From assembly GCF_019455445.1 (NCBI RefSeq), contig NZ_JAHWUS010000007.1, forward strand, positions 1 through 62,934: a DNA stretch of 62,934 nucleotides, written 5' to 3'. The notes beneath the pieces were generated by a model that saw only the letters and a list, made by a program, of their open reading frames with translations, searched no databases and was not told the DNA's origin. This document shows positions 1 through 9,047 of the stretch, one piece after another. Numbering within the stretch: the first letter of the stretch is position 1; each line of letters opens with the position of its first letter. Made by a program: the position numbers and the translations under genes. The DNA is from Pseudaquidulcibacter saccharophilus (GTDB lineage: Bacteria > Pseudomonadota > Alphaproteobacteria > Caulobacterales > Aquidulcibacteraceae).

Positions 1-142
1 CATAAGCCATTGCTTTTGCACCACCAGCTTTCGCCAATGTCATGGTGATAGCAGCAGTCAATGTTGTCTTACCGTGGTCAACGTGTCCAATAGTACCAAT
101 GTTACAATGCGGCTTGGTACGCTCAAACTTTTCCTTAGCCAT
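1..142 (-). CDS. tuf: Elongation factor Tu, N-terminal part (runs off the window)
   Basis: Only the first 47 codons are present. They read [20 protein letters not shown] followed by VDHGKT, the G1 P-loop of the translational GTPase EF-Tu, which delivers aminoacyl-tRNA to the ribosome. The ATG is at 142 on the minus strand. The upstream neighbour on the same strand is the mutase gene, not fusA or rps genes, so this copy does not sit in a classic str operon at its 5' side. Identification is secure; copy number cannot be judged here. Confidence 0.95.
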   Translation of the reverse strand, partial: MAKEKFERTKPHCNIGTIGHVDHGKTTLTAAITMTLAKAGGAKAMAY

Positions 143-300
143 TTTAAAAACCCTTTATTAGTAAAAGTGCAATATGTTTCATCGCTCGCTGTATGACAGA
201 CTCCGCCATTCACAAAAGCGTGCCGCTCTTTAGGTGAAAAATTATTTTGTTGCAAGTGCGGTTGACATAAATATTATTCTAATCGGCATGGGATGCGTCA

Positions 301-2265
301 TTATGCAAATTTTTGTTCCAAAATCCCCACAATATCGCCCATAATTTCGGTGATTTTGAAGTCTTTTGGAGTGTAAATTTTTCTGACACCAAATTGCAAC
401 AATGCCTGCTCATCTTCTGGCGGAATGATTCCCCCAACAACAACAGGAATATCTTGAAGCCCTGCTTCACGCATGCGGCCAACCACATCACGCACCAAAT
501 CAAGGTGAGAGCCAGACAAAATCGACAATCCAACAATATGAACTTTATTAGCCTTGGCGAGGTTTACAATTTCTTCGGGTGTTGAACGAATGCCTTCATA
601 GGTGGTTTCAAAACCCACCGCACGGGCACGGGTTGCAATTTGCTCAGAGCCATTGGAATGACCATCAAGTCCAGGTTTCCCAACCAGCATAGCAAGCTTT
701 TCACCAATTTTATCAGATAACTTTTCAACACGGGTTTTTACTGCGGCGATGTCTTCATCATCAATCTGAACAATTAACGAAACACCAGTTGGTCCACGAT
801 ATTCGCCCAAAACTTCACGTAATGCCTGCCCCCATTCGCCTGTGGTGACGCCTGCTTTGGCACATTCGATTGATGGTTCCATAATATTTATGCCATTTTG
901 AACAGCATCTTTTAATGCCGCGAGGCTTTGGGCAACCCGCGCTTCATCACGGTTTTTGCGCCATTCATTTAGACGGGCAACCTGGTCCTGCTCGGCCATT
1001 GGGTCGGCGGTTTGAATTGCCTTTGTGCCAGCGCCAAGCGGGGATTCTTCGGATTCGGTCCATTTATTGACACCAACAACGATTTGCTCTGTGCCCTCTA
1101 TGCCTAAAAGACGGTCGCGATTGGCGTTTACCAATTGCTCTTTCATGTATGAAACCGCCTTTATTGCACCGCCCATTGCCTCAATTTTGGCAAGTTCAGC
1201 TTTGGCGCCATCAATCAACTCTTTAGTCTTTGCCTCAATAACTGTCGAGCCATTGAAAATATCTTCAAATTCCAAAAGATCTGTTTCATATGCCAAAATC
1301 TGCTGCATCCGAAGTGACCATTGTTGGTCAAACGGCCGTGGCAAGCCTAATGCCTCATTCCATGCCGGTAATTGTACGGCGCGCGCGCGCGCATCTTTCG
1401 ACATTGTAACCGCCAATGCCTCAAGTAAAATACGATAAACGTTATTTTCTGGCTGGGGTTCGGTTAAACCCAAAGAGTTCACCTGTACACCGTATCTAAA
1501 ACGGCGATCCTCAGGGTTTTTAACGCCATAGCGGGTTTCACACAATTCATCCCATAATTTTGTAAAGGCGCGCATTTTGCAGGTTTCAGTAATAAAACGC
1601 ATGCCCGCATTAACAAAAAAGGAAATACGGCGAACAATTTTATCAAAATCATCTGAATTGAGATTTCTTGATTTAACCTCATCAAGGATTGCAATAGCGG
1701 TCGCAAGGGCGAATGCCAATTCTTGTTCCGGTGTAGCACCCGCCTCTTGCAAGTGATACGAACAAACATTCATAGCGTTAAATTTTGGCGAATTTGCAAG
1801 ACACCATTCAATCGTATCAACGGTTAATTTCAACGATGGTTCGGGTGGAAAAACATAGGTTCCGCGTGAAAGATATTCTTTAATAATATCGTTTTGTGTT
1901 GTGCCTTGTAATTTATCGCGTGGCACGCCCTGTTCATCGGCCAAGGCAACATAAAGTGACAATAACCATGCCGCAGGGGCATTAATGGTCATAGATGTGT
2001 TCATTACGCCCAAATCAATGCCATCAAAAAGGGTGCGCATATCGCCAATATGGCAAATGGGAACCCCAACCTTGCCGACTTCGCCTTTTGAAAGGACGTG
2101 ATCGGAATCAAGCGCAGTTTGCGTTGGCAAATCAAAGGCAACAGAAAGACCAGTTTGACCACGTGCGAGATTGGCACGATATAGCTCATTAGATTTTTTT
2201 GCGGTCGAATGCCCAGCATAGGTTCTAAAAATCCATGGGCGGTCTTTTGCGTGTTGATATTCCAT
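301..2265 (-). CDS. ecm: Ethylmalonyl-CoA mutase (MeaA type), adenosylcobalamin-dependent
   Basis: Encodes about 654 residues in the single-chain layout of acyl-CoA mutases: an N-terminal substrate-binding TIM-barrel domain and a C-terminal B12-binding domain. The B12 signature DxHxxG is seen as DGHSNG near residue 534, followed by GLSILSGSH and PVVVGGIIPP. MeaA-type proteins interconvert ethylmalonyl-CoA and methylsuccinyl-CoA in the ethylmalonyl-CoA pathway for acetyl-CoA assimilation. I chose the ATG at 2265 because GGGGGAG lies 5 nt upstream; the open frame extends 8 codons further. It is divergent from ccr, the preceding pathway step, which favours Ecm over plain methylmalonyl-CoA mutase. 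The protein would need imported or synthesised B12. Confidence 0.92.
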   Translation of the reverse strand: MEYQHAKDRPWIFRTYAGHSTAKKSNELYRANLARGQTGLSVAFDLPTQTALDSDHVLSKGEVGKVGVPICHIGDMRTLFDGIDLGVMNTSMTINAPAAWLLSLYVALADEQGVPRDKLQGTTQNDIIKEYLSRGTYVFPPEPSLKLTVDTIEWCLANSPKFNAMNVCSYHLQEAGATPEQELAFALATAIAILDEVKSRNLNSDDFDKIVRRISFFVNAGMRFITETCKMRAFTKLWDELCETRYGVKNPEDRRFRYGVQVNSLGLTEPQPENNVYRILLEALAVTMSKDARARAVQLPAWNEALGLPRPFDQQWSLRMQQILAYETDLLEFEDIFNGSTVIEAKTKELIDGAKAELAKIEAMGGAIKAVSYMKEQLVNANRDRLLGIEGTEQIVVGVNKWTESEESPLGAGTKAIQTADPMAEQDQVARLNEWRKNRDEARVAQSLAALKDAVQNGINIMEPSIECAKAGVTTGEWGQALREVLGEYRGPTGVSLIVQIDDEDIAAVKTRVEKLSDKIGEKLAMLVGKPGLDGHSNGSEQIATRARAVGFETTYEGIRSTPEEIVNLAKANKVHIVGLSILSGSHLDLVRDVVGRMREAGLQDIPVVVGGIIPPEDEQALLQFGVRKIYTPKDFKITEIMGDIVGILEQKFA

Positions 2266-2513
2266 TCTCACTCCCCCAGACACCATCATTGCGACGGTAT
2301 TTTTTCAAACAAGGTTTTAAACCACATATTTTTTTATTTTATGGCTTGACACTTTCAATTTGCAATGCACCATATATTTTGTGCGGCGCAAAGTAAATAA
2401 AATTTTTTTGCACCGTTTTGGCAATTGCACTTTGGTATTAGTTGCCAAATCATCGTTTAAAAACTATTGTAAGATAAAGAAACTTGAGAAGTTACACAAA
2501 TCGGGAGCGTGAA
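2266..2513. promoter_or_regulatory. Shared divergent control region of ecm and ccr
   Basis: This gene-free stretch separates two divergent genes of one pathway. It contains TTGACA at 2346-2351, a TTTGCAA element at 2359-2365, and an imperfect inverted repeat TTTGTGC/GCGCAAA at 2378-2392. TTTGCAA-type half sites are known for short-chain acyl-CoA regulators such as PccR; their use here is inference. A GGGAG ribosome binding site at 2503-2507 serves ccr. Confidence 0.5.
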
Positions 2514-3791
2514 ATGAATACTAATGCTGCAACTGCGAAAGAAGAATTGTTGGATTTGTATCCAATGGGTCAAATTCCACCAAAATTCCATGTCCCTGAA
2601 AAGATGTGGGCATGGGCAATTCGCCGTGACCGACAAGGTCGCCCCAATCAGGCTATGCAGCTTGAAGTAGTCCCAACCCCAACAATTGATAATGACGAAG
2701 TTCTGGTTTTGGTAATGGCCGCCGGCGTTAATTACAATGGCATTTGGGCCGGCCTTGGTGAACCAATGAGCGTGTTTGACGTTCATAAACAAGATTATCA
2801 CATTGCTGGCTCTGATGCGGCTGGTATTGTTTGGGCGGTTGGTAAGAATGTTAAACGCTTTAAACCCGGTGATGAAGTTGTCGTACACTGTAACCAAGAT
2901 GATGGTGACGATGAAGAATGCAATGGCGGCGACCCAATGTTTTCAACATCACAACGTATTTGGGGCTATGAAACGCCAGATGGTGCATTCGCCCAATATT
3001 GCCGTGTTCAAGCGCGCCAATTAATGCCGCGTCCAAAACACTTAACTTGGGAAGAATCTGGCTGTTATGTTCTTACATTGGCGACTGCTTATCGCATGCT
3101 ATTCGGTCACCGCCCACATGTTTTAAAACCGGCTGATAATGTTCTTATTTGGGGTGCATCTGGTGGTCTTGGTGTATTTGGTGTGCAACTTTGTGCGGCA
3201 GCAGGTGCAAATGCCATCGGGGTAATTTCCGATGAATCTAAACGTGATTTCGTTATGAGCATGGGCGCAAAAGCCGTCCTAAACCGTAAAGATTTCAACT
3301 GCTGGGGACAGCTTCCAAAAGTAAATGGACCTGAGTTTAACGACTATATGAAAGAAAGCCGTAAATTTGGTAAAGCCATTTGGGATATAACCGGCAAAAA
3401 AGACGTTGATATGGTTTTCGAACATCCCGGTGAATCGACATTCCCCGTTTCTGTTTTTGTTGTTAAACGCGGCGGCATGGTGGTTATTTGTGCCGGCACG
3501 ACTGGCTTCAACTTAACTATGGATGCGCGCTTCCTTTGGATGCGCCAAAAACGTGTCCAAGGTTCTCACTTTGCCAATTTAAAACAAGCATCAGCGGCAA
3601 ACGAACTTGTTATTCAACGCCGCATCGACCCATGTATGTCAGAGGTTTTCTCTTGGGAAGATATTCCATTGGCGCACGAAAAAATGCTTGATAATAAACA
3701 CTTACCGGGCAATATGGCGGTTCTTGTAAATTCACCTCGCCCTGGGCTTAGAACTTATGAAGACGTTTTAGAGGCTTGTGGGCAAATATAA
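2514..3791 (+). CDS. ccr: Crotonyl-CoA carboxylase/reductase
   Basis: A 425-residue medium-chain dehydrogenase/reductase protein. It has the long N-terminal block typical of Ccr (YPMGQIPPKFHVPEKMWAWA), the GSDAAGIVWAVG substrate-domain core, and the nucleotide-binding turn GASGGLGVFGVQ. Ccr reductively carboxylates crotonyl-CoA to ethylmalonyl-CoA with NADPH and CO2, the defining reaction of the ethylmalonyl-CoA pathway. The start at ATG 2514 is favoured by GGGAG at 2503; a TTG at 2484 is in frame but lacks a site. It is divergent from ecm and followed by a strong terminator. Confidence 0.95.
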   Translation: MNTNAATAKEELLDLYPMGQIPPKFHVPEKMWAWAIRRDRQGRPNQAMQLEVVPTPTIDNDEVLVLVMAAGVNYNGIWAGLGEPMSVFDVHKQDYHIAGSDAAGIVWAVGKNVKRFKPGDEVVVHCNQDDGDDEECNGGDPMFSTSQRIWGYETPDGAFAQYCRVQARQLMPRPKHLTWEESGCYVLTLATAYRMLFGHRPHVLKPADNVLIWGASGGLGVFGVQLCAAAGANAIGVISDESKRDFVMSMGAKAVLNRKDFNCWGQLPKVNGPEFNDYMKESRKFGKAIWDITGKKDVDMVFEHPGESTFPVSVFVVKRGGMVVICAGTTGFNLTMDARFLWMRQKRVQGSHFANLKQASAANELVIQRRIDPCMSEVFSWEDIPLAHEKMLDNKHLPGNMAVLVNSPRPGLRTYEDVLEACGQI

Positions 3792-3823
3792 TTTATTCAG
3801 ACTCTCACCTTCATACATTTTTT

Positions 3824-3850
3824 AAAGGCTTGGCGATGCCAAGCCTTTTT
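3824..3850 (+). terminator. Intrinsic terminator of ccr
   Basis: Perfect 11-bp stem AAAGGCTTGGC / GCCAAGCCTTT with a 3-nt loop (GAT), running into a T tract, 33 nt after the ccr stop. Confidence 0.85.
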
Positions 3851-3900
3851 ATTTTTGCAAACATTGATTATAAAGATATTACCTTTATTTTGCGGTAAGT

Positions 3901-5226
3901 ATGAAATTTAACCTTAGCCTATCTAAAATCTCTCCACCCGGTCTATTTGCGCGGTCTTTATTGATTATCGTACTGCCAATTATGATTATGCAGGTTGTGG
4001 TAACCTATTTGTTTTTTGATATTCATTGGTCCCGCGTAAGTCGTTCATTATCTGAATTCACTGCAAGCGATATTTCATACATTACCAACCAATATATTGC
4101 GAACCCAAGTGCCGCAAATTTTGAACATTTAAAAAGCGATGCATCAAAACACTTCCGCCTTTCAGTTGCATTGAGACAAGGCGAAAAACTTCCGCAATCG
4201 GTGCGTAAAGCAAAAATCGCCGCGTATGACCGCACATTAAACCGCGCATTGTCGCAACAGCTTTCTTATGATTATTGGTTCGACACCACACGTTACCCAG
4301 ATTATGTTGATATTAGGGTGCAAGTTCCAGAAGGGGTTTTGCGCTATCTTGCATACCGCGATCGGGTATTTGCGTCATCTGGTGGGCTATTTATCACCTG
4401 GCTATTGGGTGCGACCCTTATACTCGCAACAATTTCCGTATTATTCATACGTAATCAAATTAAACCAATGGAGCGACTTGCCGAAGCTGCGGAAGAATTT
4501 GGCAAGGGTAAAAGCGTTAATTTACGACCGCATGGCTCAAGGGAGGTTCGAAACGCCACCCGTGCCTTCCTTGAAATGCGTAACCGCATCCAAAGACATA
4601 TTGAGCAAAGAACCCACATTCTTGCAGGTGTTTCGCATGATTTACGAACCCCCATCACGCGCCTTAAGCTAGAACTTGCAATGATGCCACAAGATGAAAA
4701 TATAAAGGCCGCGCAATCTGATTTAAAGCAAATGGAAGAAATGCTCGAGGAATATCTTGATTTTGCGAAGGGTGAGTGGGCAAACACCAATGAATATATT
4801 GATATTTATAAACTTGCGGCGGCGGCATATCACGATGCCCGTAGGATTAATGAAAACATCACCATTGAAACCGATGAAAATGAGGCCATTGTAACAGGTA
4901 AGGCAACTTCGATTAAACGTTGCTTTGACAATTTGATTTCAAACGCATTGCAATACGGAAATAATGTCAAAATTGGCATTAGATGCGAGGGGAATTTCGT
5001 TTTTTTCACAGTTGAAGATGATGGCCCGGGCCTTAAACCCGAAGAGTATGACAAGGCATTAAACCCATTTTCCCGCCTTGACGAAGCGCGAAACCAAAAC
5101 AAAAAAGGAGTTGGGCTTGGGCTTGCGATTGTACGCGATGTCGCGCGCTCACATGGCGGTGAACTGCAACTCGCACCTAGCGATATGGGTGGTCTAAAGG
5201 CAGTTATTAGATTGCCAAAATCCTAG
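3901..5226 (+). CDS. Sensor histidine kinase, EnvZ-like
   Basis: A 441-residue inner-membrane kinase. One TM segment lies near residues 17-39, then a periplasmic sensing region, a second TM near 160-183, and a HAMP linker. The phosphoacceptor box VSHDLRTPITRLKLE has its His near 246. The ATP-binding boxes are NLISNALQYGNN, DDGPGL and GVGLGLAIV. This is the order of EnvZ-type kinases that phosphorylate OmpR-type regulators. The expected response regulator gene is not next to it: ccr with a terminator lies upstream and convergent proC downstream, the stops overlapping by 4 nt. The cognate regulator and stimulus cannot be read from the sequence. Confidence 0.88.
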   Translation: MKFNLSLSKISPPGLFARSLLIIVLPIMIMQVVVTYLFFDIHWSRVSRSLSEFTASDISYITNQYIANPSAANFEHLKSDASKHFRLSVALRQGEKLPQSVRKAKIAAYDRTLNRALSQQLSYDYWFDTTRYPDYVDIRVQVPEGVLRYLAYRDRVFASSGGLFITWLLGATLILATISVLFIRNQIKPMERLAEAAEEFGKGKSVNLRPHGSREVRNATRAFLEMRNRIQRHIEQRTHILAGVSHDLRTPITRLKLELAMMPQDENIKAAQSDLKQMEEMLEEYLDFAKGEWANTNEYIDIYKLAAAAYHDARRINENITIETDENEAIVTGKATSIKRCFDNLISNALQYGNNVKIGIRCEGNFVFFTVEDDGPGLKPEEYDKALNPFSRLDEARNQNKKGVGLGLAIVRDVARSHGGELQLAPSDMGGLKAVIRLPKS

Positions 5227-6020
5227 TTCTTACCAAGTTCTTTGGAACGGTGTGCCGCGGCACGAATGGCATTACGCATTAATTCGAACAATGCCGCATT
5301 ATTGGTCAAAACATCTAGTGCCGCCGCGGTCGTGCCATTTGGCGAAGTAACCGCTTTTCGTAATTCTTGTGCGGATTGACCAGATTCTTTCAATAATTTT
5401 GCCGAACCCAATATGGTTTCAATCACCAATTTTTCACTGGTTTCTCTATCAAGACCTTCGTTTTGGGATGCCGCAATCATTGCCTCGGCCATTAAGAATA
5501 TATATGCAGGGCCAGAGCCAGAAACCGCAGTGACTGCATCAATATCGTGTTCTGCACTTACTTTTACAACTTCACCAAGCGGCGATAATAATTTTTCTAC
5601 ACATTCAAAGTCTTGGGAAACACAACTATTATTGCCAATATATGCGGTTATGCCAGACCCAATTTGCCCGGGGGTGTTTGGCATAGCACGAACAACACGC
5701 CCGCACCCCGAAGCCGATTGCAATGTAGCAAGATTTATTCCTGCCATAATCGAAACCACCAAGGTTTCTTCGCCGCAAAGTTTCTTTAAATTTTCACCAA
5801 TCGTAGGGAAAATCTGTGGTTTTACAGCACAAATCACAATGTCGAAAAAACCTTCAGTCGGGTTAATTTTCCAATTGTTTGTTGAAAGGAATTTCTGAAA
5901 CTCCTCATTTACAACAGGGTCAAAAAGTGAAAATTCAAAGTCGAGACCAGCCTTAATCCAGCCGTAAATCATCGCCTGCCCCATTCTTCCACCGCCGATA
6001 ATAGCGACTTTTTGGGTCAT
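5223..6020 (-). CDS. proC: Pyrroline-5-carboxylate reductase
   Basis: A 265-residue protein of normal family length. The N-terminal Rossmann motif is AIIGGGRMGQAM. The central AMPNTPGQIGSGITAY and the C-terminal signature AVTSPNGTTAAALDVL are characteristic of ProC. It catalyses the last step of proline synthesis, NAD(P)H-dependent reduction of 1-pyrroline-5-carboxylate. It lies just downstream of a YbjN-domain gene on the same strand, a neighbourhood common in alphaproteobacteria, with about 29 nt between them. Confidence 0.95.
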   Translation of the reverse strand: MTQKVAIIGGGRMGQAMIYGWIKAGLDFEFSLFDPVVNEEFQKFLSTNNWKINPTEGFFDIVICAVKPQIFPTIGENLKKLCGEETLVVSIMAGINLATLQSASGCGRVVRAMPNTPGQIGSGITAYIGNNSCVSQDFECVEKLLSPLGEVVKVSAEHDIDAVTAVSGSGPAYIFLMAEAMIAASQNEGLDRETSEKLVIETILGSAKLLKESGQSAQELRKAVTSPNGTTAAALDVLTNNAALFELMRNAIRAAAHRSKELGKN

Positions 6021-6049
6021 GCAATTCTCCTATTTCCTGTTTGTTATAA

Positions 6050-6547
6050 TTATGCCTCGCCGGCAGTTTCGAAAAGTGCTGCCTCGGCTGCTTCACGTGG
6101 GGTTTTTCCGGCCCAAAGTAAAAAGTTAAATGCCGGATAAAAACGCTCACAAGCCTCGATACCTGCCGCCATTATTGCCGCAAATTCCTGTGGTTCAGGA
6201 TCTGGACGACCAATAAGCGACAAGGTGTGGCGCCAAATAATATTGTCTTCAGTCGAATTGATTTCAAAATGACCTAGCCACATTGATTCATTCAAAAGAC
6301 CAATTAATTGTAAAACTTCAATAAATTTTGCCTTTGGAACTTTTTGCTCAAAGACATAGGCAACGCCAACCGATGATTTATCTTCACGCATAGCAATGTG
6401 ACCATGCATTTCGGTGTAAGAAATTGAAGTTGCAAAATGAAGCTCATTATTAAGTCGTTCATATGGACGACTATCAGAGCATAGTACCGCCTCGGCACTA
6501 TCTAATACTTCACCGAGTTCGTATGTATCTTCTTCTAAATTCATCAT
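6050..6547 (-). CDS. YbjN domain-containing protein
   Basis: About 165 residues, cytosolic, acidic, no signal peptide or TM segment. The pattern (an ELHFATSISYTEMHGHIAMRED strand set, then VPKAKFIEVLQLIGLLNESMWLGHFEIN) matches the YbjN / type III secretion chaperone-like fold found widely beside proC in alphaproteobacteria. Biochemical function is unknown; in enterobacteria YbjN affects stress and motility. The start is uncertain: TTG 6556, ATG 6547 and ATG 6544 are all in frame and none has a good ribosome binding site. Confidence 0.8.
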   Translation of the reverse strand: MMNLEEDTYELGEVLDSAEAVLCSDSRPYERLNNELHFATSISYTEMHGHIAMREDKSSVGVAYVFEQKVPKAKFIEVLQLIGLLNESMWLGHFEINSTEDNIIWRHTLSLIGRPDPEPQEFAAIMAAGIEACERFYPAFNFLLWAGKTPREAAEAALFETAGEA

Positions 6548-6676
6548 ATAGCCCAAACACCCAAATTCTTTGTTCTAACTGAACCGGTCCGTCCCAGAAT
6601 GGGTAAAAATTCCAGAGATTCTCTTCAAATGCAAAGAGACTGCCACATCAATGTGTGCTTATTAAATTGATTCCAA

Positions 6677-6961
6677 TTATTTGACGGTCTTTTTTGCCAC
6701 TGTCTTTGCAGTGCTTGCCTTCTTGACCTCTGGCTTATCGGAAAGCTTTGCCTCAAGTGCTGCAAGTTTTTCTTCAACAGCCTTTAAACGATCAAGCGCA
6801 TTTTCATATTCATCGCGACGAACCAAATCAAGGTCTAGCAATGTTTGTTCGATTTTTGATTGCCAAAAAGTCTTCGCCTCCTCACCCATTGTTTGGGCGA
6901 AGCCTAAAGCACCATTCGCAATCTTGGAAATATCGTCAAAAATAGGATTTTTTGTTTGCAT
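6677..6961 (-). CDS. ubiK: Ubiquinone biosynthesis accessory factor UbiK (BMFP domain)
   Basis: A 94-residue protein with an N-terminal amphipathic stretch (NPIFDDISKIANGALGFAQT) and a C-terminal coiled coil (YENALDRLKAVEEKLAALEAKL), ending in a Lys/Ala tail. This is the layout of UbiK/YqiC, which helps the ubiquinone-synthesis complex and can bind membranes. It is divergent from lgt, an arrangement often seen in alphaproteobacteria. Confidence 0.85.
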   Translation of the reverse strand: MQTKNPIFDDISKIANGALGFAQTMGEEAKTFWQSKIEQTLLDLDLVRRDEYENALDRLKAVEEKLAALEAKLSDKPEVKKASTAKTVAKKTVK

Positions 6962-7092
6962 TGGCTTCTTATATCACAACATTGTCAAAAAATCCACAAA
7001 TTTAAACCGCGAATTAATGCGATAAAATTAACTTCTGCGAAACCTAATTTCAGGTTTTGACAAATCACATCACGATATATAGAGATTGATAC

Positions 7093-7959
7093 ATGATTTT
7101 GCTTGCTATACCATTCCCCGAAATTAGCCCCTTTGCTTTTCAAATCCCACCATTTGATTTATTTGGATTTCATATTGGGCCATTGGGTATAAGATGGTAT
7201 GCCCTTGGCTATATTACAGGCATTATAATTGCTTGGAATATACTTTTAAAACTTGCAAAAACCCCTGATTTATGGCGCGATAATAAACCACCTTTCACAG
7301 GTCCAAATATCGACGATTTTGTTTTTTATGCCACTTTGGGCATATTGATTGGTGGCCGCCTAGGGTATGTTTTATTTTATCAACCGGTAATGCTACTTGA
7401 TCCTTTAAGCATTTTACGAACCTGGGAAGGCGGAATGTCTTTTCATGGTGGTATAAGTGGGGTTATTCTTGCTGTGCTTTATGTATCATGGCGTAACAAA
7501 ATTAATCTTATAAATTTTGCCGATGCTGTTGCGCTTGCATCACCTTTGGGAATCGGGATTGTTCGGGTTGCCAATTTTATCAATCAGGAATTATGGGGCA
7601 GGCCAACCGACCTTCCATGGGCATTCATTTTTGACACTGACCCACTTCGTTTACCGCGTCACCCAAGCCAATTATACGAGGCAATGTTAGAAGGTTTTTT
7701 ACTATTTGCGATTCTTTGCTTTGCGGTATGCAAGTTAAAAAGTTTAAAAAACAAGGGGTTAACGGCAGGAATTTTCTTGACAGGTTACGGTTTATCAAGA
7801 ATTATACTTGAGAATGTAAGACAACCTGATGGATTCATGCCGGATTTCCCATTTGGCTTAACAATGGGAATGATGCTTTCGATGCCAATATTGGCACTAG
7901 GAGTGGTGTTTTTAACCATTGGGATAAAAAACCGCAACCAAGATAGAGTTAATGAGTAA
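7093..7959 (+). CDS. lgt: Prolipoprotein diacylglyceryl transferase
   Basis: A 288-residue integral membrane enzyme with about seven hydrophobic segments. Family motifs are WEGGMSFHGGISG, the signature GIVRVANFINQELWGRPTDL, and RHPSQLYEAMLEG. Lgt moves diacylglycerol from phosphatidylglycerol to the lipobox Cys of prolipoproteins, so it would process the lipoproteins encoded at 12.4 and 52.3 kb. It starts an operon with the MidA-like methyltransferase (8-nt overlap) and pgeF. Confidence 0.95.
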   Translation: MILLAIPFPEISPFAFQIPPFDLFGFHIGPLGIRWYALGYITGIIIAWNILLKLAKTPDLWRDNKPPFTGPNIDDFVFYATLGILIGGRLGYVLFYQPVMLLDPLSILRTWEGGMSFHGGISGVILAVLYVSWRNKINLINFADAVALASPLGIGIVRVANFINQELWGRPTDLPWAFIFDTDPLRLPRHPSQLYEAMLEGFLLFAILCFAVCKLKSLKNKGLTAGIFLTGYGLSRIILENVRQPDGFMPDFPFGLTMGMMLSMPILALGVVFLTIGIKNRNQDRVNE

Positions 7960-9046
7960 TTCAACATCAGGCGACAATAAAGTCGAAAAACAAATCCGCG
8001 AAATAATAGGCCTTCAAGGACCTATTGGTATTGATGTATTTACCCAATATTGCCTTTATGACCCTAAGCACGGTTATTACATCAATCAAAACCCAATTGG
8101 TGCAGAAGGTGATTTTATTACCGCGCCAGAAATAAGCCAGATGTTTGGTGAAATGATTGCGAAATGGGTTATTTCGTGCTGGGTCAATCTTGGTTCGCCT
8201 GCCAAATTTAATTTGATTGAAATGGGTGCTGGACGCGGAACATTGTTAAAAGACATCATTCGAACTTTGTGCAAATTCCCAGAAATTACCAATGCCATAA
8301 AAATCAATATTGTAGAGAGTAATAATAATCTCGCAAAAATACAAAAAGAAAAAATCGAAAACTCCATTACTTCTGAAAAGAGTTTAGGGGTGTTTTGGTA
8401 TCAAGATTTGAACAAATTATTCAAAGATAATGATGATTGTCCATTTATAATGATTGGCAATGAATTTCTTGATTGTCTGCCAATAAAACAATTTATAAAA
8501 ACCCCAAAGGGCTGGTGTGAGAAACTTGTCGGAATTGGCAAAGATGACAAACTTACCTTTGGGCTTTCTGCACCAATGAATATAAGTTTTGAAAAGAAAA
8601 TCAAAAATGATGATATTGGCGCAATCGTTGAAATTTCGCGCCCACTGGAGGCATTCATTGAAAATGTCTGCCTATATTTAAAAGATAAAAAAGGTTATGC
8701 GCTTTTCATTGATTATGGTTATGATGATTATGAAAATGGCGATACTTTCCAATCGCTTTATAAACATGAAAAGAATTCACCGCTTAAAAATATTGGACTA
8801 GCGGACTTGACCGCCCATGTTGATTTTATGGAACTGGCACGAATTGCATATAAACACGAAATTGAATACGAAGGCCCGATTACGCAAGCAGAGTTTTTAA
8901 CAAGTCTTGGCATCAAAGAACGGGCACAAAAACTTGCATCGCTAAACCCAGATAAAACAAAATCAATTCTTTCAGATCTTCACCGATTGATTGGTGAAGC
9001 ACAAATGGGTACATTGTTCAAAGCATTTGCATTCAAAGTTATTTAA
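7952..9046 (+). CDS. MidA/NDUFAF7-family SAM-dependent methyltransferase
   Basis: A 364-residue class I methyltransferase of the COG1565 type. Its SAM-binding loop is FNLIEMGAGRGTLLKDI (around residues 87-103). Downstream are GNEFLDCLPIKQF and ALFIDYGYDDY, typical of this family. The mitochondrial relative NDUFAF7 dimethylates an arginine of a complex I subunit; whether the bacterial protein does the same is inference. It overlaps the lgt stop and is followed after one base by pgeF, a conserved alphaproteobacterial order. Confidence 0.85.
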   Translation: MSNSTSGDNKVEKQIREIIGLQGPIGIDVFTQYCLYDPKHGYYINQNPIGAEGDFITAPEISQMFGEMIAKWVISCWVNLGSPAKFNLIEMGAGRGTLLKDIIRTLCKFPEITNAIKINIVESNNNLAKIQKEKIENSITSEKSLGVFWYQDLNKLFKDNDDCPFIMIGNEFLDCLPIKQFIKTPKGWCEKLVGIGKDDKLTFGLSAPMNISFEKKIKNDDIGAIVEISRPLEAFIENVCLYLKDKKGYALFIDYGYDDYENGDTFQSLYKHEKNSPLKNIGLADLTAHVDFMELARIAYKHEIEYEGPITQAEFLTSLGIKERAQKLASLNPDKTKSILSDLHRLIGEAQMGTLFKAFAFKVI

Positions 9047-9047
9047 T

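Noticed and set aside
263-285. Good TTGACA promoter-like sequence on the plus strand near tuf
   Set aside because: It points into the 3' end of ecm in antisense with no gene behind it, in AT-rich DNA where such matches arise by chance.
5413-5898. 161-codon plus-strand frame opposite proC
   Set aside because: Antisense shadow; no family resemblance and no ribosome binding site.
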